This document shows positions 43,837-55,357 of a stretch of 64,000 nt of DNA, piece by piece (positions within the stretch are counted from its first letter, which is position 1; the number at the start of each line of letters is the position of its first letter). The position numbers and the translations under genes are program-made. Source of the stretch: Mesorhizobium sp. J18 (GTDB taxonomy: Bacteria; Pseudomonadota; Alphaproteobacteria; Rhizobiales; Rhizobiaceae). The notes under the pieces are model-generated. The model was not told where the DNA came from, made no database searches, and worked only from the letters and a program-made list of their open reading frames with translations. The stretch lies in assembly GCF_007829525.1 (NCBI RefSeq), contig NZ_VLJP01000056.1:1-64000 (forward strand), in the 5' to 3' direction.

Positions 43837-45438
43837 TCAGTCTCCCGGCTGGGTTTCGCCTGCTGCACTCCCGGCGCCCGGCTTGCGTTTCAGGTTGCGT
43901 CGGATCATGCCGATGTCGGCCCCGCCCGTTGCGAATGCCATGCCGAAATAAACAACCATGGCACCGGCGATCAGAACGGCCAATGTGGCAATCTGCATAA
44001 GCAGCGGCGCCGAAGGGGCCAGTTGCGCCGAAACAGCGTCCAACGCGAAGTGCAGGCCAACCGCCATGACCGCTGCGGACAAGACGAGCAACGGTATACG
44101 TTTCAGGAGCGCACGGTCGCTTCCCCAGTGGCCTCGCCGCATGAGAGTCGTCAAAAGCAGCATTGCATTGACCCATCCGGCCGTCGATTCCGCGGTTGCG
44201 ATGCCTGCTTCAGCCATGGTCGGGAAGAGTGTCAACGCCAGCGCCACGTTCACTGCCACTGCCACACCGGCGAAAATCATCGGGGTGCGCGTATCCTCGC
44301 GGGCGAAGAAACCGGGCGTGAAAGCCTTTATGAGAACAAAGGCTGGAAGACCGAGACCGAAGATCGCCAGCGCGCCCGCAACCTTGCCGGTCGTTTCCAC
44401 GCCGAACGCCCCGCGCTCATAGAGCACGCGGACGATCTCCTCCGACATGACCAGAAGGGCCGCCGCAGCCGGCAATGTCAGGAACAGCGCAAACTCGACC
44501 GAGCGGTTCTGCAGGTTGGATGCCTCGCGCATATGCCCGGCCTTCAAGGCCCGTGCGAGTTCCGGCAGGAGCACGACGCCGACCGCTATGCCGACGACCC
44601 CGAGCGGAAGCTGGTAGACACGATCGGCATATTGCAGGACGGCGATCGCTCCTTCCTTGCCGGATGCAATCATCTGCCCGATGACGAGGTTGATCTGAGT
44701 GATGCCACCAGTGATGGCGGCGGGAAAGGCAAGCACCAAAAGGCGCTTCACGTTCGGAGTCAGCCGCGGCCGGCGGATCTGGATCCTGATGCCCGCCTTT
44801 CGCACGGAGATCATCACGATCAGCAATTGCAGTATGCCGGCCGCCAGAACGCCCCAGGAGATGTCGTAGCCGACCGTCAGCGCATCGCGCCCGCTCCACA
44901 GCGCATAAGCGAGCACGCCTATGAGAATGATATTGAGGAAGACCGGCGCTATGGCGGCGGCAAAATAACGCTGAAGCGAATTGAGGATACCGCTCATCAT
45001 GGCCGTCAGAGACATGCACATGAGATAAGGGAACATGATCATCGACAAGACGACCGTGGTCGAGAACTTGTCGGAATCGGAGGCGAATCCCGGCGCGATG
45101 ATGGTGCGTACGAGGAACGGCATCGCCAGTTCCATGATGATGGTCAGACCCAGCAATACCGTGAAGAGAACGCCGAAGACCTCCTCGGAGAAGCGCTTCG
45201 CGCCGTCGGTACCGTTCGCCTCTATCTCCTTGGCGAACAGCGGCACGAAGGCCGCATTGAAGGCTCCCTCGGCGAAAAGCCTGCGGAAGAGGTTGGGAAA
45301 GCGGAAGGCGGCATAGAAGGCATCGGCGATCGGCCCTGCGCCAAGCGCAGCGGCCATCAACGCCTCGCGCGAGAAGCCGAGGATGCGGCTTGCAAGCGTG
45401 GCGGAACCAACAGTCGCGAATTTCCTGACGAGACTCAT
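43837..45438 (-). CDS. murJ: Lipid II flippase MurJ (MviN)
   Basis: Moves lipid II across the inner membrane for peptidoglycan synthesis. 533 residues with about 14 hydrophobic segments; the N-terminal MSLVRKFATVGSATLASRILGFSRE and GPIADAFYAAFRFPNLFRRLFAEGAFNAAF are strongly conserved MurJ motifs (charged Arg/Asp of the cavity). LPLGVVGIAVGVVLLPELARAL lies in the middle. Starts 33 bp after the glnD stop; the glnD-murJ linkage is common in Alphaproteobacteria. Confidence 0.96.
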   Translation of the reverse strand: MSLVRKFATVGSATLASRILGFSREALMAAALGAGPIADAFYAAFRFPNLFRRLFAEGAFNAAFVPLFAKEIEANGTDGAKRFSEEVFGVLFTVLLGLTIIMELAMPFLVRTIIAPGFASDSDKFSTTVVLSMIMFPYLMCMSLTAMMSGILNSLQRYFAAAIAPVFLNIILIGVLAYALWSGRDALTVGYDISWGVLAAGILQLLIVMISVRKAGIRIQIRRPRLTPNVKRLLVLAFPAAITGGITQINLVIGQMIASGKEGAIAVLQYADRVYQLPLGVVGIAVGVVLLPELARALKAGHMREASNLQNRSVEFALFLTLPAAAALLVMSEEIVRVLYERGAFGVETTGKVAGALAIFGLGLPAFVLIKAFTPGFFAREDTRTPMIFAGVAVAVNVALALTLFPTMAEAGIATAESTAGWVNAMLLLTTLMRRGHWGSDRALLKRIPLLVLSAAVMAVGLHFALDAVSAQLAPSAPLLMQIATLAVLIAGAMVVYFGMAFATGGADIGMIRRNLKRKPGAGSAAGETQPGD

Positions 45439-45471
45439 GTCAAAGGACCTGTGCCGGACTCTGCGGAGATG

Positions 45472-48273
45472 TCATTCTGCCGCCGCGGCAGCATGGGGCT
45501 TGACGGCCTGCCTTGCTGACTTGCCTTCGAGCGTCTCCAGCAGCCTCCGCCGAATAGCCGCCTGCCTGGACGGATTTTCGATCTTCTGGCCGGTCAGATC
45601 GGTGACGTAGAAAGTATCGATCACTTTCTCACCGAAGGTGGTGATATGTGCCGAGGCGATGTCGAGCGAGAGATCCGACAGCGTGCCCGTGATCTCGGAA
45701 AGCAGGCCGGGGCGGTCCAGGCCCTCGATCTCGATGACGGAGAACCGGTTGGAAAGCATGTTCCTGATCTCCGCTTGCGGCTCTATGCGAAAGGTTTTCG
45801 CTCCGCGCTTGGGCTTGGTGCGTTTCTCTATCATCTCCGGCAGCCACGACTTGCCTGAAAGCACGTCCTCGATCAGCCTGCCGACCCTTTGGGCCCGGCG
45901 GCGCTCATCCTCGTCGAAATCGAATCCGCGGCTGATAAGGATCGTGTCGAGCGCCCTGCCGTCTGTGGTCGTGAATATCTGCGCGTCCACGATATTGGCC
46001 CCAGCCGCCGCGCAGGCGCCGGCGATCACCGAAAGCAGGCGCGGATGGTCCGGCGCCAGCACCGTGATCTCGGTAACCGCCTCGAATTCGTGCGTCTTGA
46101 CCATGGTCGAGAGCGGCTTTCTTGCGGCAGTGCTCTCACGGATAAACTCTGCGTGGCGTATCTGGTCCTTGCGATCGACGGCGAGCAGATAGTTGGGATA
46201 GTGGAGGCCGAGATAGGCCTCACGCTCAGCTTCGGGCCAGCCTTCCAGTGCCTGGCGGAGCAGTTCGCGCGCCTCGCGGGTGCGAATCTCCCGCGAGGTT
46301 TCGGAGAAGCCGCCGGTCAGAAGCAGTTCCGTCTCGAAATAGAGACTGCGCAAGAGCTGCCCCTTCCAGCCGTTCCAGACGCCGGGGCCGACGCCGCGTA
46401 TATCGCAGACCGTCAGCACTAGAAGCAGCTTCAGACGTTCCACGGATTGCACGATATCGGCAAAGTCCTGAATCGTCTTGCGGTCGTTCAGGTCGCGCGT
46501 CTGCGCCGTCATGGACATGGTCAGATGCTGCTCCACCAGCCAGGCGATCAATTCGGTCTCGGCGGCATCGAAGCCCATATGCGGACAAAGCCTGCGGGCG
46601 ATCCGAGCGCCAGCTTCAGAGTGATCCTCCGGCCGGCCCTTGGCGATGTCATGCAGCAGAAGCGCCGTATAGAGCACCTTGCGCCATGGTCGAATAGACG
46701 GCATCAGCGAATGCGACAGCGGATGGATCTTCTCCGCCTCGCCGTGCTCCATCTCCGAGAATACCCCAATGCAGCGGATCAAATGCTCATCCACCGTGTA
46801 GTGGTGGTACATGTTGAACTGCATCATCGCCACGACCTTGTTGAAATCGGGGATGAGCTTGCCCAGCACGCCGGCTTCGTTCATGCGCCGCATGTTGAGC
46901 TCGGGATCGCGCTCCGAGGTAAGCACGTCCATGAACAGGCGGTTCGCCTCCTTGTCGCGCCGCAGATTGCGGTCGATCAGGTTCAATGAGCGCGTGAGCA
47001 GCTTCAGCGCGTCGGGATGAAATTCCAGCCCATGCCTGTCGGCAAACCAGAACAGCCGCAGCAGGTTCACCGGATCGCGCTCGAACACGCCGTCATCGGC
47101 GACATTGATGCGATGGTTATCGATGACGAAATCGCTGGTGCCGGCAAGCTTGCGCTTGCGACGCGAGAAAGTCAGGAAGATCCGGTTGAAGCCCGGCACA
47201 TGCTTCGCATGCTCTTCCTCCAGAGCGGCGCAGAAGATGCGCGTCAGATCGCCGACGGTCTTGGCAGTCAGGAAGTAGTGCTTCATGAAGCGCTCGACCG
47301 CCGACAGCCCGGGATGGCCGGTATAGCCGAGCCGTTCAGCGATATCGCGCTGGATATCGAAATGCAGCCTTTCCTCCGCCTTGCCGGTCAAAAAATGCAT
47401 GTGGCAGCGCACGGCCCACAGGAAATCCTCGGCCTTGCGAAACTGCAAATATTCCCTGCGCGTGAAGACGCCCTTGTCGACCAGCTCCTCGCTGGTGCGC
47501 ACGCGGTAGTAATATTTGCCGATCCAGAAGAGTGTGTGGAGGTCGCGCAGGCCACCCTTGCCGTCCTTCACATTGGGCTCCACGAGATAGCGGCTTTCGC
47601 CGACCTTGGCGTGTCGGTCGTCGCGCTCGGCGAGCTTTGCCTGGATGAATTCCGAGCCGGTGTCCTTCACTACCTCCTCGTCGAACCGGCGGACCAATTC
47701 CTCATGCAGTGCCTCGTCGCCGCAGATATAGCGGGCTTCCAGAACCGCGGTGCGGATGGTGATGTCGGTACGCGCGTGGCGAAGGCATTCGTCTATGTTG
47801 CGAGTGGCATGACCGACCTTGAAGCCCATGTCCCACAATATGTAGAGCATGTATTCGATGATTTGTTCGCTCCAAGGCGTCTGCCGGTAGGGCAGGACGA
47901 AGAGCAGGTCGATGTCGGAACCGGGTGCCAGCGTGCCGCGACCATAACCGCCGACGGCCACCACCGCCATGCGCTCGGCCGACGAGGGATTGTCCGACCG
48001 GTAGACATGGCTGGCGGTAAAGTCGTGCAACGCGCCGATCACTTCATCCATGAGATGGGATAACCGCACTGCGCAGGCCGTGCCGCCGCCGTCCTCCATC
48101 AGCATGGCTTCCGCCGTCCTGCGGCCGTCAGCCACGCGTTGCTTCAGAAGCTGCAGCACCTTGGCGCGGATGCCGGCAGAGTTGCTGCCGACGGCAGTTG
48201 CAAGTTCCGTCAGGTCGTTACGCAGGGCCGCGCCATCTATTATCTGGTCGAGCTTGAGGGGAATCTTGGCCAT
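45472..48273 (-). CDS. glnD: [Protein-PII] uridylyltransferase GlnD
   Basis: Nitrogen sensor that uridylylates and deuridylylates PII proteins in response to glutamine. 933 residues: nucleotidyltransferase domain with [18 protein letters not shown] (about residues 104-122), a central helical part, an HD hydrolase domain with [15 protein letters not shown], and two C-terminal ACT domains ([21 protein letters not shown] and [20 protein letters not shown]) for glutamine sensing. All expected domains are intact. It heads the leftward run glnD-murJ-trpS-usp-nfu. Confidence 0.97.
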   Translation of the reverse strand: MAKIPLKLDQIIDGAALRNDLTELATAVGSNSAGIRAKVLQLLKQRVADGRRTAEAMLMEDGGGTACAVRLSHLMDEVIGALHDFTASHVYRSDNPSSAERMAVVAVGGYGRGTLAPGSDIDLLFVLPYRQTPWSEQIIEYMLYILWDMGFKVGHATRNIDECLRHARTDITIRTAVLEARYICGDEALHEELVRRFDEEVVKDTGSEFIQAKLAERDDRHAKVGESRYLVEPNVKDGKGGLRDLHTLFWIGKYYYRVRTSEELVDKGVFTRREYLQFRKAEDFLWAVRCHMHFLTGKAEERLHFDIQRDIAERLGYTGHPGLSAVERFMKHYFLTAKTVGDLTRIFCAALEEEHAKHVPGFNRIFLTFSRRKRKLAGTSDFVIDNHRINVADDGVFERDPVNLLRLFWFADRHGLEFHPDALKLLTRSLNLIDRNLRRDKEANRLFMDVLTSERDPELNMRRMNEAGVLGKLIPDFNKVVAMMQFNMYHHYTVDEHLIRCIGVFSEMEHGEAEKIHPLSHSLMPSIRPWRKVLYTALLLHDIAKGRPEDHSEAGARIARRLCPHMGFDAAETELIAWLVEQHLTMSMTAQTRDLNDRKTIQDFADIVQSVERLKLLLVLTVCDIRGVGPGVWNGWKGQLLRSLYFETELLLTGGFSETSREIRTREARELLRQALEGWPEAEREAYLGLHYPNYLLAVDRKDQIRHAEFIRESTAARKPLSTMVKTHEFEAVTEITVLAPDHPRLLSVIAGACAAAGANIVDAQIFTTTDGRALDTILISRGFDFDEDERRRAQRVGRLIEDVLSGKSWLPEMIEKRTKPKRGAKTFRIEPQAEIRNMLSNRFSVIEIEGLDRPGLLSEITGTLSDLSLDIASAHITTFGEKVIDTFYVTDLTGQKIENPSRQAAIRRRLLETLEGKSARQAVKPHAAAAAE

Positions 48274-48715
48274 TTCCGGCAGTCGCTTTGTTTCAGGCGG
48301 GGTCTATAGCGCGTTTTGCTCCCATGCGAAACGGCCTCGGCGCTGACATTGAGCCGGGCACGCCAGGCGGCTGGCAGCGCATCCTTGGTGTCCGCGCGCG
48401 GCTGATCACCGCCGGCGCGCAAATCACCGCTCCTTGCTCTCATCGCGATACTTGCCCGTTGGCTACACCCGATAATGTCATTTTTCGTGCCATGTCGCGC
48501 GCGCCCGGCAAGAGCGTCTTGTCACGCGAAGTCAGGGGCTTGTCTTCAAGGCCGCCCGGCGGCTCAACTGGGGCAATGCGGCGATGGAAGAAGCTTTTGG
48601 CCGCAAAAGACAGCGTAACATCATGTAGCATAACGTTAACGAGAAGCGATCGCGGACACCCGGTTTGAATGTTAACCTAAGCGCGGGAGGAAATTACGAG
48701 CAGGGGAATTATTTG
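48274..48715. other. 442-bp divergent region between glnD and the GH16 gene
   Basis: Contains the promoters of both genes but no gene I can support; reading frames in it lack homology and ribosome-binding sites. An AGGGGA lies eight bases before the GH16 ATG. GTTAAC-rich stretches occur at about 48633-48677. No riboswitch or clear operator recognised. Confidence 0.5.
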
Positions 48716-50152
48716 ATGAAGACGGTCGCCAACGCCAGAGGCGTCAATCTCTACTATAGCGATACATCCATCAATCACTTCTCGGCAACAAATTCCGGCC
48801 CGCAATTATACGGCACCCCCGACAACGATTCCCTTTGGGGAGACAGCAGTGTCGACGTGACCATGTACGGTGGGGCTGGCGATGATATCTACTACCTCTA
48901 TTCGCCGATCAACAGGGCCGCCGAAGATCCCGGAGAGGGTGTCGACACCATCGTCACCTGGATGAGCACCAGGCTCCCGGATAATTTCGAGAACCTTACC
49001 GTCACGGGCAGCGGGCGCTATGCCTTTGGTAATGCAGCGGACAACATCATCAAGGGTGGATCCGGCCAGCAGACGCTGGACGGCGGCAGCGGGAATGATG
49101 TTCTCATCGGCGGTGGCGGAGCCGACATTTTCGTCGTTTCAAAGGGCAATGGCAGCGACCTGATCTTCGACTTTGAAACGACCGACAGAGTTCGCCTCGA
49201 CGGATACGGATGGAATTCGTTCGACGCGGTCCAGGACCGGATGACCCAAGTCGGATCGGATGTACGACTTGATCTTGGGGTAGGCGAGATCCTGGTGTTC
49301 AAGGACACGACCATTGATCAGTTCCAGGCCGATCAGTTCGAATTGCCCTTGGACAGATCTGCAATGTCCCTGTCCTTTGCGGAGCACTTCAACACGCTCA
49401 GCCTGTGGGATGGCGAGAGCGGTCGGTGGGATTCCAATTTCTGGTGGGGAGCGCCGAATGGAAGCACGCTGAGCGGGAACAGCGAGCTTCAATGGTACAT
49501 CGACGCCAATTACGGGCCGACGAGCTCTGTCAATCCGTTCAGCGTCGAGAATGGCGTTCTGACGATCACCGCAGCCCCGACCCCCGACGAGATCAAGCCG
49601 CTCATCAACAACTATGAATACACATCGGGTCTGCTGACAACCTATCATTCCTTCTCACAGACCTACGGCTATTTCGAAATGCGGGCCGACATGCCGGAAA
49701 ACCAGGGGGCCTGGCCGGCCTTCTGGCTTCTTCCCGCAGACGGCTCATGGCCCCCTGAAATCGATGTGGTGGAGATGAGGGGGCAGGACCCGAATACGAT
49801 CCACATGACGGCGCACACGAATGAAACCGGCAGCCATACGATGGTCTCGTCTGCCATCAATGTTTCAGATACGGAAGGTTTCCACACCTATGGCGTCCTT
49901 TGGACGGAAGATGAGCTTGTCTGGTATTTCGACGACGTGGCAGTCGCCCGCGCTGAGACCCCTTCCGACATGCACGATCCCATGTATATGCTGGTAAACC
50001 TTGCAATAGGAGGCCCAGCCGGAGAACCTGATGATGGGCTGGCCGTGCCGGCCGAGATGCAGATCGATTACATCCGTGCCTATGAGCTTGACGAGGTGCC
50101 GGAAGTCAGCCTTTTGGCCAATCTTTTCGATACGCTCGATTGGCTGATCTAG
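48716..50152 (+). CDS. RTX-type glycoside hydrolase family 16 (secreted glucanase/glycanase)
   Basis: 478 residues from ATG 48716 (AGGGGA upstream); an in-frame TTG at 48665 is a weaker alternative. No signal peptide: N-terminal RTX-like segments (YGTPDNDSLWGD, MYGGAGDDIYYL, then GGSGNDVLIGGGGADIFVV with the Ca-binding nonapeptide pattern) precede a GH16 domain from about residue 215. The catalytic ExDxxE is EIDVVEM with Glu348, Asp350 and Glu353, and YGYFEMRADMP and FHTYGVLWTEDELVWYFDD are GH16 hallmarks. This is the architecture of type I-exported glycanases such as ExsH and PlyA-like proteins that cleave exopolysaccharides. No exporter gene is beside it. Substrate (succinoglycan-like, laminarin-like) is unknown. 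Confidence 0.9.
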   Translation: MKTVANARGVNLYYSDTSINHFSATNSGPQLYGTPDNDSLWGDSSVDVTMYGGAGDDIYYLYSPINRAAEDPGEGVDTIVTWMSTRLPDNFENLTVTGSGRYAFGNAADNIIKGGSGQQTLDGGSGNDVLIGGGGADIFVVSKGNGSDLIFDFETTDRVRLDGYGWNSFDAVQDRMTQVGSDVRLDLGVGEILVFKDTTIDQFQADQFELPLDRSAMSLSFAEHFNTLSLWDGESGRWDSNFWWGAPNGSTLSGNSELQWYIDANYGPTSSVNPFSVENGVLTITAAPTPDEIKPLINNYEYTSGLLTTYHSFSQTYGYFEMRADMPENQGAWPAFWLLPADGSWPPEIDVVEMRGQDPNTIHMTAHTNETGSHTMVSSAINVSDTEGFHTYGVLWTEDELVWYFDDVAVARAETPSDMHDPMYMLVNLAIGGPAGEPDDGLAVPAEMQIDYIRAYELDEVPEVSLLANLFDTLDWLI

Positions 50153-50196
50153 AGCCGTTCTAAGTCCTGTTCGGCAAGTGACGGTGCTTGCGTTGC

Positions 50197-52932
50197 CTAG
50201 CGATTCTTCGCCGTCAACGCCTTGAGCCGATAAAGGGCCTCCAGTGCCTCGCGCGGCGTCATTTCGTCGGGCTGGAGTTCAAATATTGCTTGCACCAACG
50301 CATCATTGGATTGCGGCTTGGATGGCTCGCGTTTCACAGCCACGCTGAAAAGCGGCAGGTCGTCAACAAGTCTTGCGGCCTTGCCTGAGGTCTCGCCTTC
50401 TTCCAACTGATGCAGCACTTCGCGGGCGCGCTCCACGACAGCGTTCGGCAGGCCGGCGAGACGGGCGACCTGTATGCCGTAGGAGCGGTCCGCCGCACCC
50501 CGCCCGACCTCGTGCAGGAAAACGACTTCGCCTTCCCATTCCTTGACCCGCATGGTGACATTGGCGAGACGAGGCAGTTTTTCGACCAGCGCTGTCATCT
50601 CGTGGAAATGGGTGGCGAAAAGTGCGCGGCAGCGGTTCTTCTCATGCAGATACTCGACCGCCGCCCAAGCGATGGAAAGCCCGTCGAAGGTCGCCGTTCC
50701 GCGCCCGATCTCGTCCAGTATGACCAGGGAGCGGTCGGTGGCCTGATTGAGGATCGCAGCCGTCTCGACCATTTCCACCATGAAAGTGGAGCGCCCACGA
50801 GCGAGATCGTCCGATGCGCCGACCCGGCTGAAAAGCTTGTCAACCACGCCGAGACGCGCACTGCGTGCAGGCACGTAGGAACCTGCCTGGGCGAGGATGG
50901 CGATCAGCGCGTTCTGGCGCAGGAAAGTCGATTTACCGCCCATATTGGGGCCGGTCAGCAGCCAGATAGCCCCATGTTTCTGGCCCTCGGCAGGCGACAG
51001 ATCGCAATCATTGGCCACAAAAGGTTCTGCCAGCTGCTTGCGCAGCGACTGCTCGACGACGGCATGCCGCCCTCCCTCGACCTGGAAATCGAGGCTGTCA
51101 TCGACCGCCGGACGACAATAATCCTCGCTCTCCGCCAGGACGGCCAATGCGGCGGCCACATCGATCACAGCAAGCGCCTGCGCGCCTGCGCGGATCGCGT
51201 CCGCCTCCGCGACTGCCTCCGCCAAGAGCCGATCGAAGATTTCGAGTTCGATTCTCAACGCCCTGTCGGCCGCATTGGCGATCTTGGTTTCGAGATCCGC
51301 CAGCTCTGTCGTGGTAAAGCGCATGGCGCTCGCCATGGTCTGCCGGTGAATGAAGCGGGCGCGCGCCGCATCGGTTCCGGTCATGACGGCGCTGTTGTTG
51401 GCAGTTACCTCAATGTAGTAGCCTAGCACGTTATTGTGCCGAATCTTGAGCGAACGGATGCCCGTTTCCTCCACCAGATCGCGTTCCATCCCCGCAATCA
51501 CGCGCCGCGACTGGTCACGAAGCGCGCGCATCTCGTCGAGTTCCGCGTCATAGCCCTGGCGGACAAAACCGCCATCGCGCTTCATCAGCGGCAATTCGTC
51601 GGCAAGGGCAGCCTCAAGATGTGCCGAAAGCACTGCCGGTAGAGCGCGGATCGCCTCGAATGCGGCGGCGAGTTCAGCCGGCAAATGCTGTCCGGTGAAG
51701 AGAGTTTCGATCTCTTTTGCGGCAGCGAAGCCGTTCCTCAAGGCTCCGAGATCGCGCGGACCGCCTCGGTTGAGGGCCAGGCGCGAAAGGGCGCGCGCCA
51801 GATCGGGTGCGCTCTTCAACGCCGCCCGCAGCCGGTCCCGCAATTCCGGTTCCGCTATCAGGAAGCCAACGGAATCGAGCCGCGTATTGATCTCACCGGG
51901 ATCGGTCAGGGGCGACATCAGCCGCTCCGCCAGGAGCCGGCCACCTGAACCGGTGACCGTACGGTCGATCGACTTGAACAGGCTGCCTTCACGGCTGCCC
52001 GACATGGTCCTGATAAGTTCGAGATTGGCCCGAGTGGCCGGATCGATGAAAAGGCTGGCGCCATCCTCATCACGTTCAGGCCGGCCGAGGGGCGGACGTT
52101 CGGCCTTCTGTGTCTTTTCCACATAGGCGACCGCGCCGGAGATCGCTGAAAGCTCGGCACGCGAGAAGCGGCCGAAACCGTCAAGCGTTGCCACTCCGAA
52201 AAAGCGCGAAAGCCGCATCTCGGCGCTGGCCGAATCGAAGAAGCTCGGCGGCTGCGGACTGACAATCCGCCCAAGCATATCGAAGACGGGCCGCAGATCA
52301 AGGTCGTGGAATACGGGCTCTGCCACGATCAGCTCGCGCGGATCGATCCGCATAATATCCGCGAGCAGCCGGTCGGCGCGGGTCTCCGCCACACGGAAAT
52401 TGCCGGTGGATATGTCGATCCAGGCAAGCGCGAGCTGCTGGCCGATGCTTCCCTTCACCCTGCCCAGCGACATCAGATAATTGGCTTCCGATGGTTCCAG
52501 AAGCTTTTCCTCGGTGATCGTGCCGGGCGTCACCAGCCGCACCACATCGCGGCGCACGACGGATTTGGAACCTCGCTTCCTTGCTTCTGCCGGATCTTCA
52601 ATCTGTTCGCAGACGGCGACCCGGTGGCCAAGGGCGATCAGCTTTTGCAGATAGTCATCCGCAGCATGCACCGGCACCCCGCACATGGGAATGTCTTCCC
52701 CCAGATGCTTGCCCCGCTTTGTGAGCGTTATGCCCAATGCGCGGCTAGCGACTTCGGCATCCTCGAAGAATAGCTCGTAAAAATCGCCCATTCGGTAGAA
52801 GAGCAGCGAATCCGGGTTTGCCGACTTGATATCGAGATACTGCTCCATCATCGGCGTTGCGCCATTCGCCGCCGCACCGGCGGGCCTGGCTGCATTCCGA
52901 CGCATTGGTGTTTCGTCGTTCAAGGAGCGCAC
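50197..52932 (-). CDS. mutS: DNA mismatch repair protein MutS
   Basis: 911 residues. N-terminal mismatch-reading FxE motif in [10 protein letters not shown] (Phe51, Glu53), followed by connector, lever and clamp domains and an ABC ATPase with Walker [10 protein letters not shown] (about 661-669), [12 protein letters not shown] signature and [12 protein letters not shown] Walker B. Start is a GTG at 52932; the ATG at 52905 is a serious alternative since neither has a strong ribosome-binding site. Divergent from maeB (119 bp). Confidence 0.97.
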   Translation of the reverse strand: MRSLNDETPMRRNAARPAGAAANGATPMMEQYLDIKSANPDSLLFYRMGDFYELFFEDAEVASRALGITLTKRGKHLGEDIPMCGVPVHAADDYLQKLIALGHRVAVCEQIEDPAEARKRGSKSVVRRDVVRLVTPGTITEEKLLEPSEANYLMSLGRVKGSIGQQLALAWIDISTGNFRVAETRADRLLADIMRIDPRELIVAEPVFHDLDLRPVFDMLGRIVSPQPPSFFDSASAEMRLSRFFGVATLDGFGRFSRAELSAISGAVAYVEKTQKAERPPLGRPERDEDGASLFIDPATRANLELIRTMSGSREGSLFKSIDRTVTGSGGRLLAERLMSPLTDPGEINTRLDSVGFLIAEPELRDRLRAALKSAPDLARALSRLALNRGGPRDLGALRNGFAAAKEIETLFTGQHLPAELAAAFEAIRALPAVLSAHLEAALADELPLMKRDGGFVRQGYDAELDEMRALRDQSRRVIAGMERDLVEETGIRSLKIRHNNVLGYYIEVTANNSAVMTGTDAARARFIHRQTMASAMRFTTTELADLETKIANAADRALRIELEIFDRLLAEAVAEADAIRAGAQALAVIDVAAALAVLAESEDYCRPAVDDSLDFQVEGGRHAVVEQSLRKQLAEPFVANDCDLSPAEGQKHGAIWLLTGPNMGGKSTFLRQNALIAILAQAGSYVPARSARLGVVDKLFSRVGASDDLARGRSTFMVEMVETAAILNQATDRSLVILDEIGRGTATFDGLSIAWAAVEYLHEKNRCRALFATHFHEMTALVEKLPRLANVTMRVKEWEGEVVFLHEVGRGAADRSYGIQVARLAGLPNAVVERAREVLHQLEEGETSGKAARLVDDLPLFSVAVKREPSKPQSNDALVQAIFELQPDEMTPREALEALYRLKALTAKNR

Positions 52933-53051
52933 CCGGTGAAAAAGAACAGTTTTACCCTGCTTGGCGATTTACGTGGCGAAAGTGTAGCCTTATTCCCTTT
53001 CCGGCGGCAGAACTCCACAAGAACACGCTCAGGGAAGGAATAACGAAGCAC

Positions 53052-55337
53052 ATGGCTGCGAAACACATGCATGACGATCCCGGTCCTTCCGTGAGCGAGC
53101 AGGAGGCACTTGATTTCCATGCGCTCGGCCGCCCGGGCAAGCTGGAGATCAATCCGACCAAGCCTATGGCGACCCAACGCGATCTGTCACTGGCTTATTC
53201 TCCGGGCGTGGCGGTGCCGGTCAAGGCGATCGCGGAGGATCCGAGCCGCGCCTTCGACTATACGACACGAGGCAATCTCGTCGCCGTTATCTCCAACGGC
53301 ACGGCCATTCTCGGCCTCGGCAATCTCGGCGCCCTGGCGTCGAAGCCAGTGATGGAAGGCAAGTCAGTGCTCTTCAAGCGCTTCGCCGACGTCGATTCCA
53401 TCGATCTCGAGGTCGACACACAGGATGTCGACGCCTTCATCAATTGCGTTCGCTATCTCGGTCCTTCTTTCGGAGGCATCAACCTGGAGGATATCAAGGC
53501 ACCGGACTGCTTTATCATCGAGCAGCGCCTTCGCGAGCTGATGGATATTCCGGTTTTCCATGACGACCAGCACGGCACCGCGATCATAGCGGTCGCGGGA
53601 TTGATCAATGCGCTGGAGGTCACCGGCCGCGACATGAAGTCGACCAGGCTCGTCTGCAACGGCGCAGGCGCTGCCGGCATAGCCTGCATCGAACTCGTCA
53701 AGGCGATGGGCTTCGCCCCGCAGAATGTCATTCTTTGCGACACCAAGGGCGTCGTCTACAAGGGCCGCGAAGAGGGCATGAACCAGTGGAAGTCTGCCCA
53801 TGCCGTAGAAACAGAGGCCCGCACGCTTGCAGACGCGCTCGATGGCGCGGATGTCTTCTTCGGTCTCTCCGCCAAGGGTGCGCTGACCTCGGCCATGGTG
53901 CAGTCCATGGCGAAGAATCCCATCATCTTCGCCATGGCCAATCCCGATCCGGAGATCACGCCGGAGGAGGTCGCCGAGATCCGCACCGACGCCATCATGG
54001 CGACGGGCCGTTCGGACTATCCGAACCAGGTCAACAATGTGCTCGGCTTCCCCTACATCTTCCGCGGCGCGCTCGACGTGCGGGCGACCACGATCAACGA
54101 ACATATGAAGATCGCGGCCGCTGAAGCACTCGCCGCTCTTGCCCGGCAGGATGTGCCTGATGACGTGGCGGCTGCCTATCAGGGCAACCGACCGCGCTTC
54201 GGGCCGAACTACATCATTCCGGTACCCTTCGATCCGCGTCTGATATCGGCCGTGCCGGTGGCGGTGGCGAAGGCAGCAATGGATTCCGGTGTGGCGCGCC
54301 GGCCGATCCTCGATTTCGAAAAATATGCCAATGAGCTGTCGGCACGCCGCGACCCGATCGCCTCGACATTGCAGCGTATCTATGACCGCGTGCGCCGGGA
54401 GCCGAAGCGCGTCGTCTTCGCCGAAGGCGAGGAAGAACAGGTCATGCGCGCCGCGGTGGCCTATGTGAACCAGCGGCTTGGAACCGCGATCCTGCTCGGC
54501 CGCGACGACGTGATCAGGGAAAACGCCCGCAACGCCGGTGTCGATCTGTCGAAACCCGGCATTGAGATCATCAATGCCAGATTATCGCGCCGAAATGGTG
54601 TCTATGCCGATTATCTCTATGAGAGGATGCAGCGAAAAGGCTTTCTCTTCCGCGATTGTCAGCGTCTGATCAACAACGACCGCAATCATTTCGCTGCCTG
54701 CATGGTTGCCCTGGGCGATGCCGACGCTGTGGTGACAGGGGTGACGCGCAACTACTCGACGGCGCTTGCAGACATAAGCCGCGTGATTGACGCCAAGCCC
54801 GGTCATCGCGTCATCGGCGCCTCGATCGCGCTCTGTCGCGGCCGCACGGTGATCGTCGCCGATACGGCGGTGCATGACATGCCCGATTCCGAGCAGATTG
54901 CCGACATAGCAGAGGAGGCGGCCGGCTTTGCCCGCCGCATGGGCTACGAACCGCGTGTGGCCATGCTCGCCTATTCCACTTTCGGCCATCCACCGGGCGA
55001 GCGCTCGGAGCGCGTCCAGGAGGCGGTGAAGATCCTGGACAAGCGGCGTGTCGATTTCGAGTATGACGGCGAGATGGCCGCCGATGTGGCGCTCAACCCG
55101 CGCCTGATGCGGCAATATCCCTTCTGCCGCCTTTCAGGTCCAGCGAATGTGCTTGTCATGCCGGCTTTCCACTCGGCATCCATCTCCACCAAGATGCTGC
55201 AGGAACTTGGCGGCTCGACCGTGATAGGGCCCCTGCTCGTGGGCCTCAACAAGCCAGTGCAGATTGTTCCCCTCAACGCCAAGGACTCTGACATCGTCAA
55301 TATGGCGGCGATCGCCGCCCATAATGCTGGCGGTTGA
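53052..55337 (+). CDS. maeB: NADP-dependent malic enzyme fused to phosphotransacetylase-like domain
   Basis: 761 residues. Malic enzyme half (1-430): LSLAYSPGVAVPVKAI, LGLGNLGALASKPVMEGK, DDQHGTAIIAV and the Rossmann VCNGAGAAGIACIELV. C-terminal half (440-761) resembles phosphotransacetylase (FAEGEEEQVMRAAVAYVNQ, RDDVIRENARNAG, VLVMPAFHSASISTKMLQ), probably regulatory rather than active in rhizobial enzymes. Converts malate to pyruvate plus CO2, giving NADPH. ATG 53052 chosen because the protein begins there with the usual opening; an open frame to 52857 overlaps mutS antisense. Confidence 0.95.
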   Translation: MAAKHMHDDPGPSVSEQEALDFHALGRPGKLEINPTKPMATQRDLSLAYSPGVAVPVKAIAEDPSRAFDYTTRGNLVAVISNGTAILGLGNLGALASKPVMEGKSVLFKRFADVDSIDLEVDTQDVDAFINCVRYLGPSFGGINLEDIKAPDCFIIEQRLRELMDIPVFHDDQHGTAIIAVAGLINALEVTGRDMKSTRLVCNGAGAAGIACIELVKAMGFAPQNVILCDTKGVVYKGREEGMNQWKSAHAVETEARTLADALDGADVFFGLSAKGALTSAMVQSMAKNPIIFAMANPDPEITPEEVAEIRTDAIMATGRSDYPNQVNNVLGFPYIFRGALDVRATTINEHMKIAAAEALAALARQDVPDDVAAAYQGNRPRFGPNYIIPVPFDPRLISAVPVAVAKAAMDSGVARRPILDFEKYANELSARRDPIASTLQRIYDRVRREPKRVVFAEGEEEQVMRAAVAYVNQRLGTAILLGRDDVIRENARNAGVDLSKPGIEIINARLSRRNGVYADYLYERMQRKGFLFRDCQRLINNDRNHFAACMVALGDADAVVTGVTRNYSTALADISRVIDAKPGHRVIGASIALCRGRTVIVADTAVHDMPDSEQIADIAEEAAGFARRMGYEPRVAMLAYSTFGHPPGERSERVQEAVKILDKRRVDFEYDGEMAADVALNPRLMRQYPFCRLSGPANVLVMPAFHSASISTKMLQELGGSTVIGPLLVGLNKPVQIVPLNAKDSDIVNMAAIAAHNAGG

Positions 55338-55357
55338 AGTAAGCGTCCGATCGCGCC

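Noticed and set aside
43270-45519. 749-codon open frame on the plus strand
   Set aside because: It lies opposite trpS and murJ, both with full motifs; its sequence is rich in Arg/His/Gln/Asp as expected from the antisense of GC-rich coding DNA and has no family resemblance.
47017-48063. 348-codon plus-strand frame over glnD
   Set aside because: Antisense to the nucleotidyltransferase part of GlnD; no homology seen.
48665-48715. In-frame TTG extension of the GH16 gene
   Set aside because: TTG is a weak start without a good ribosome-binding site, whereas the ATG at 48716 has AGGGGA eight bases upstream.
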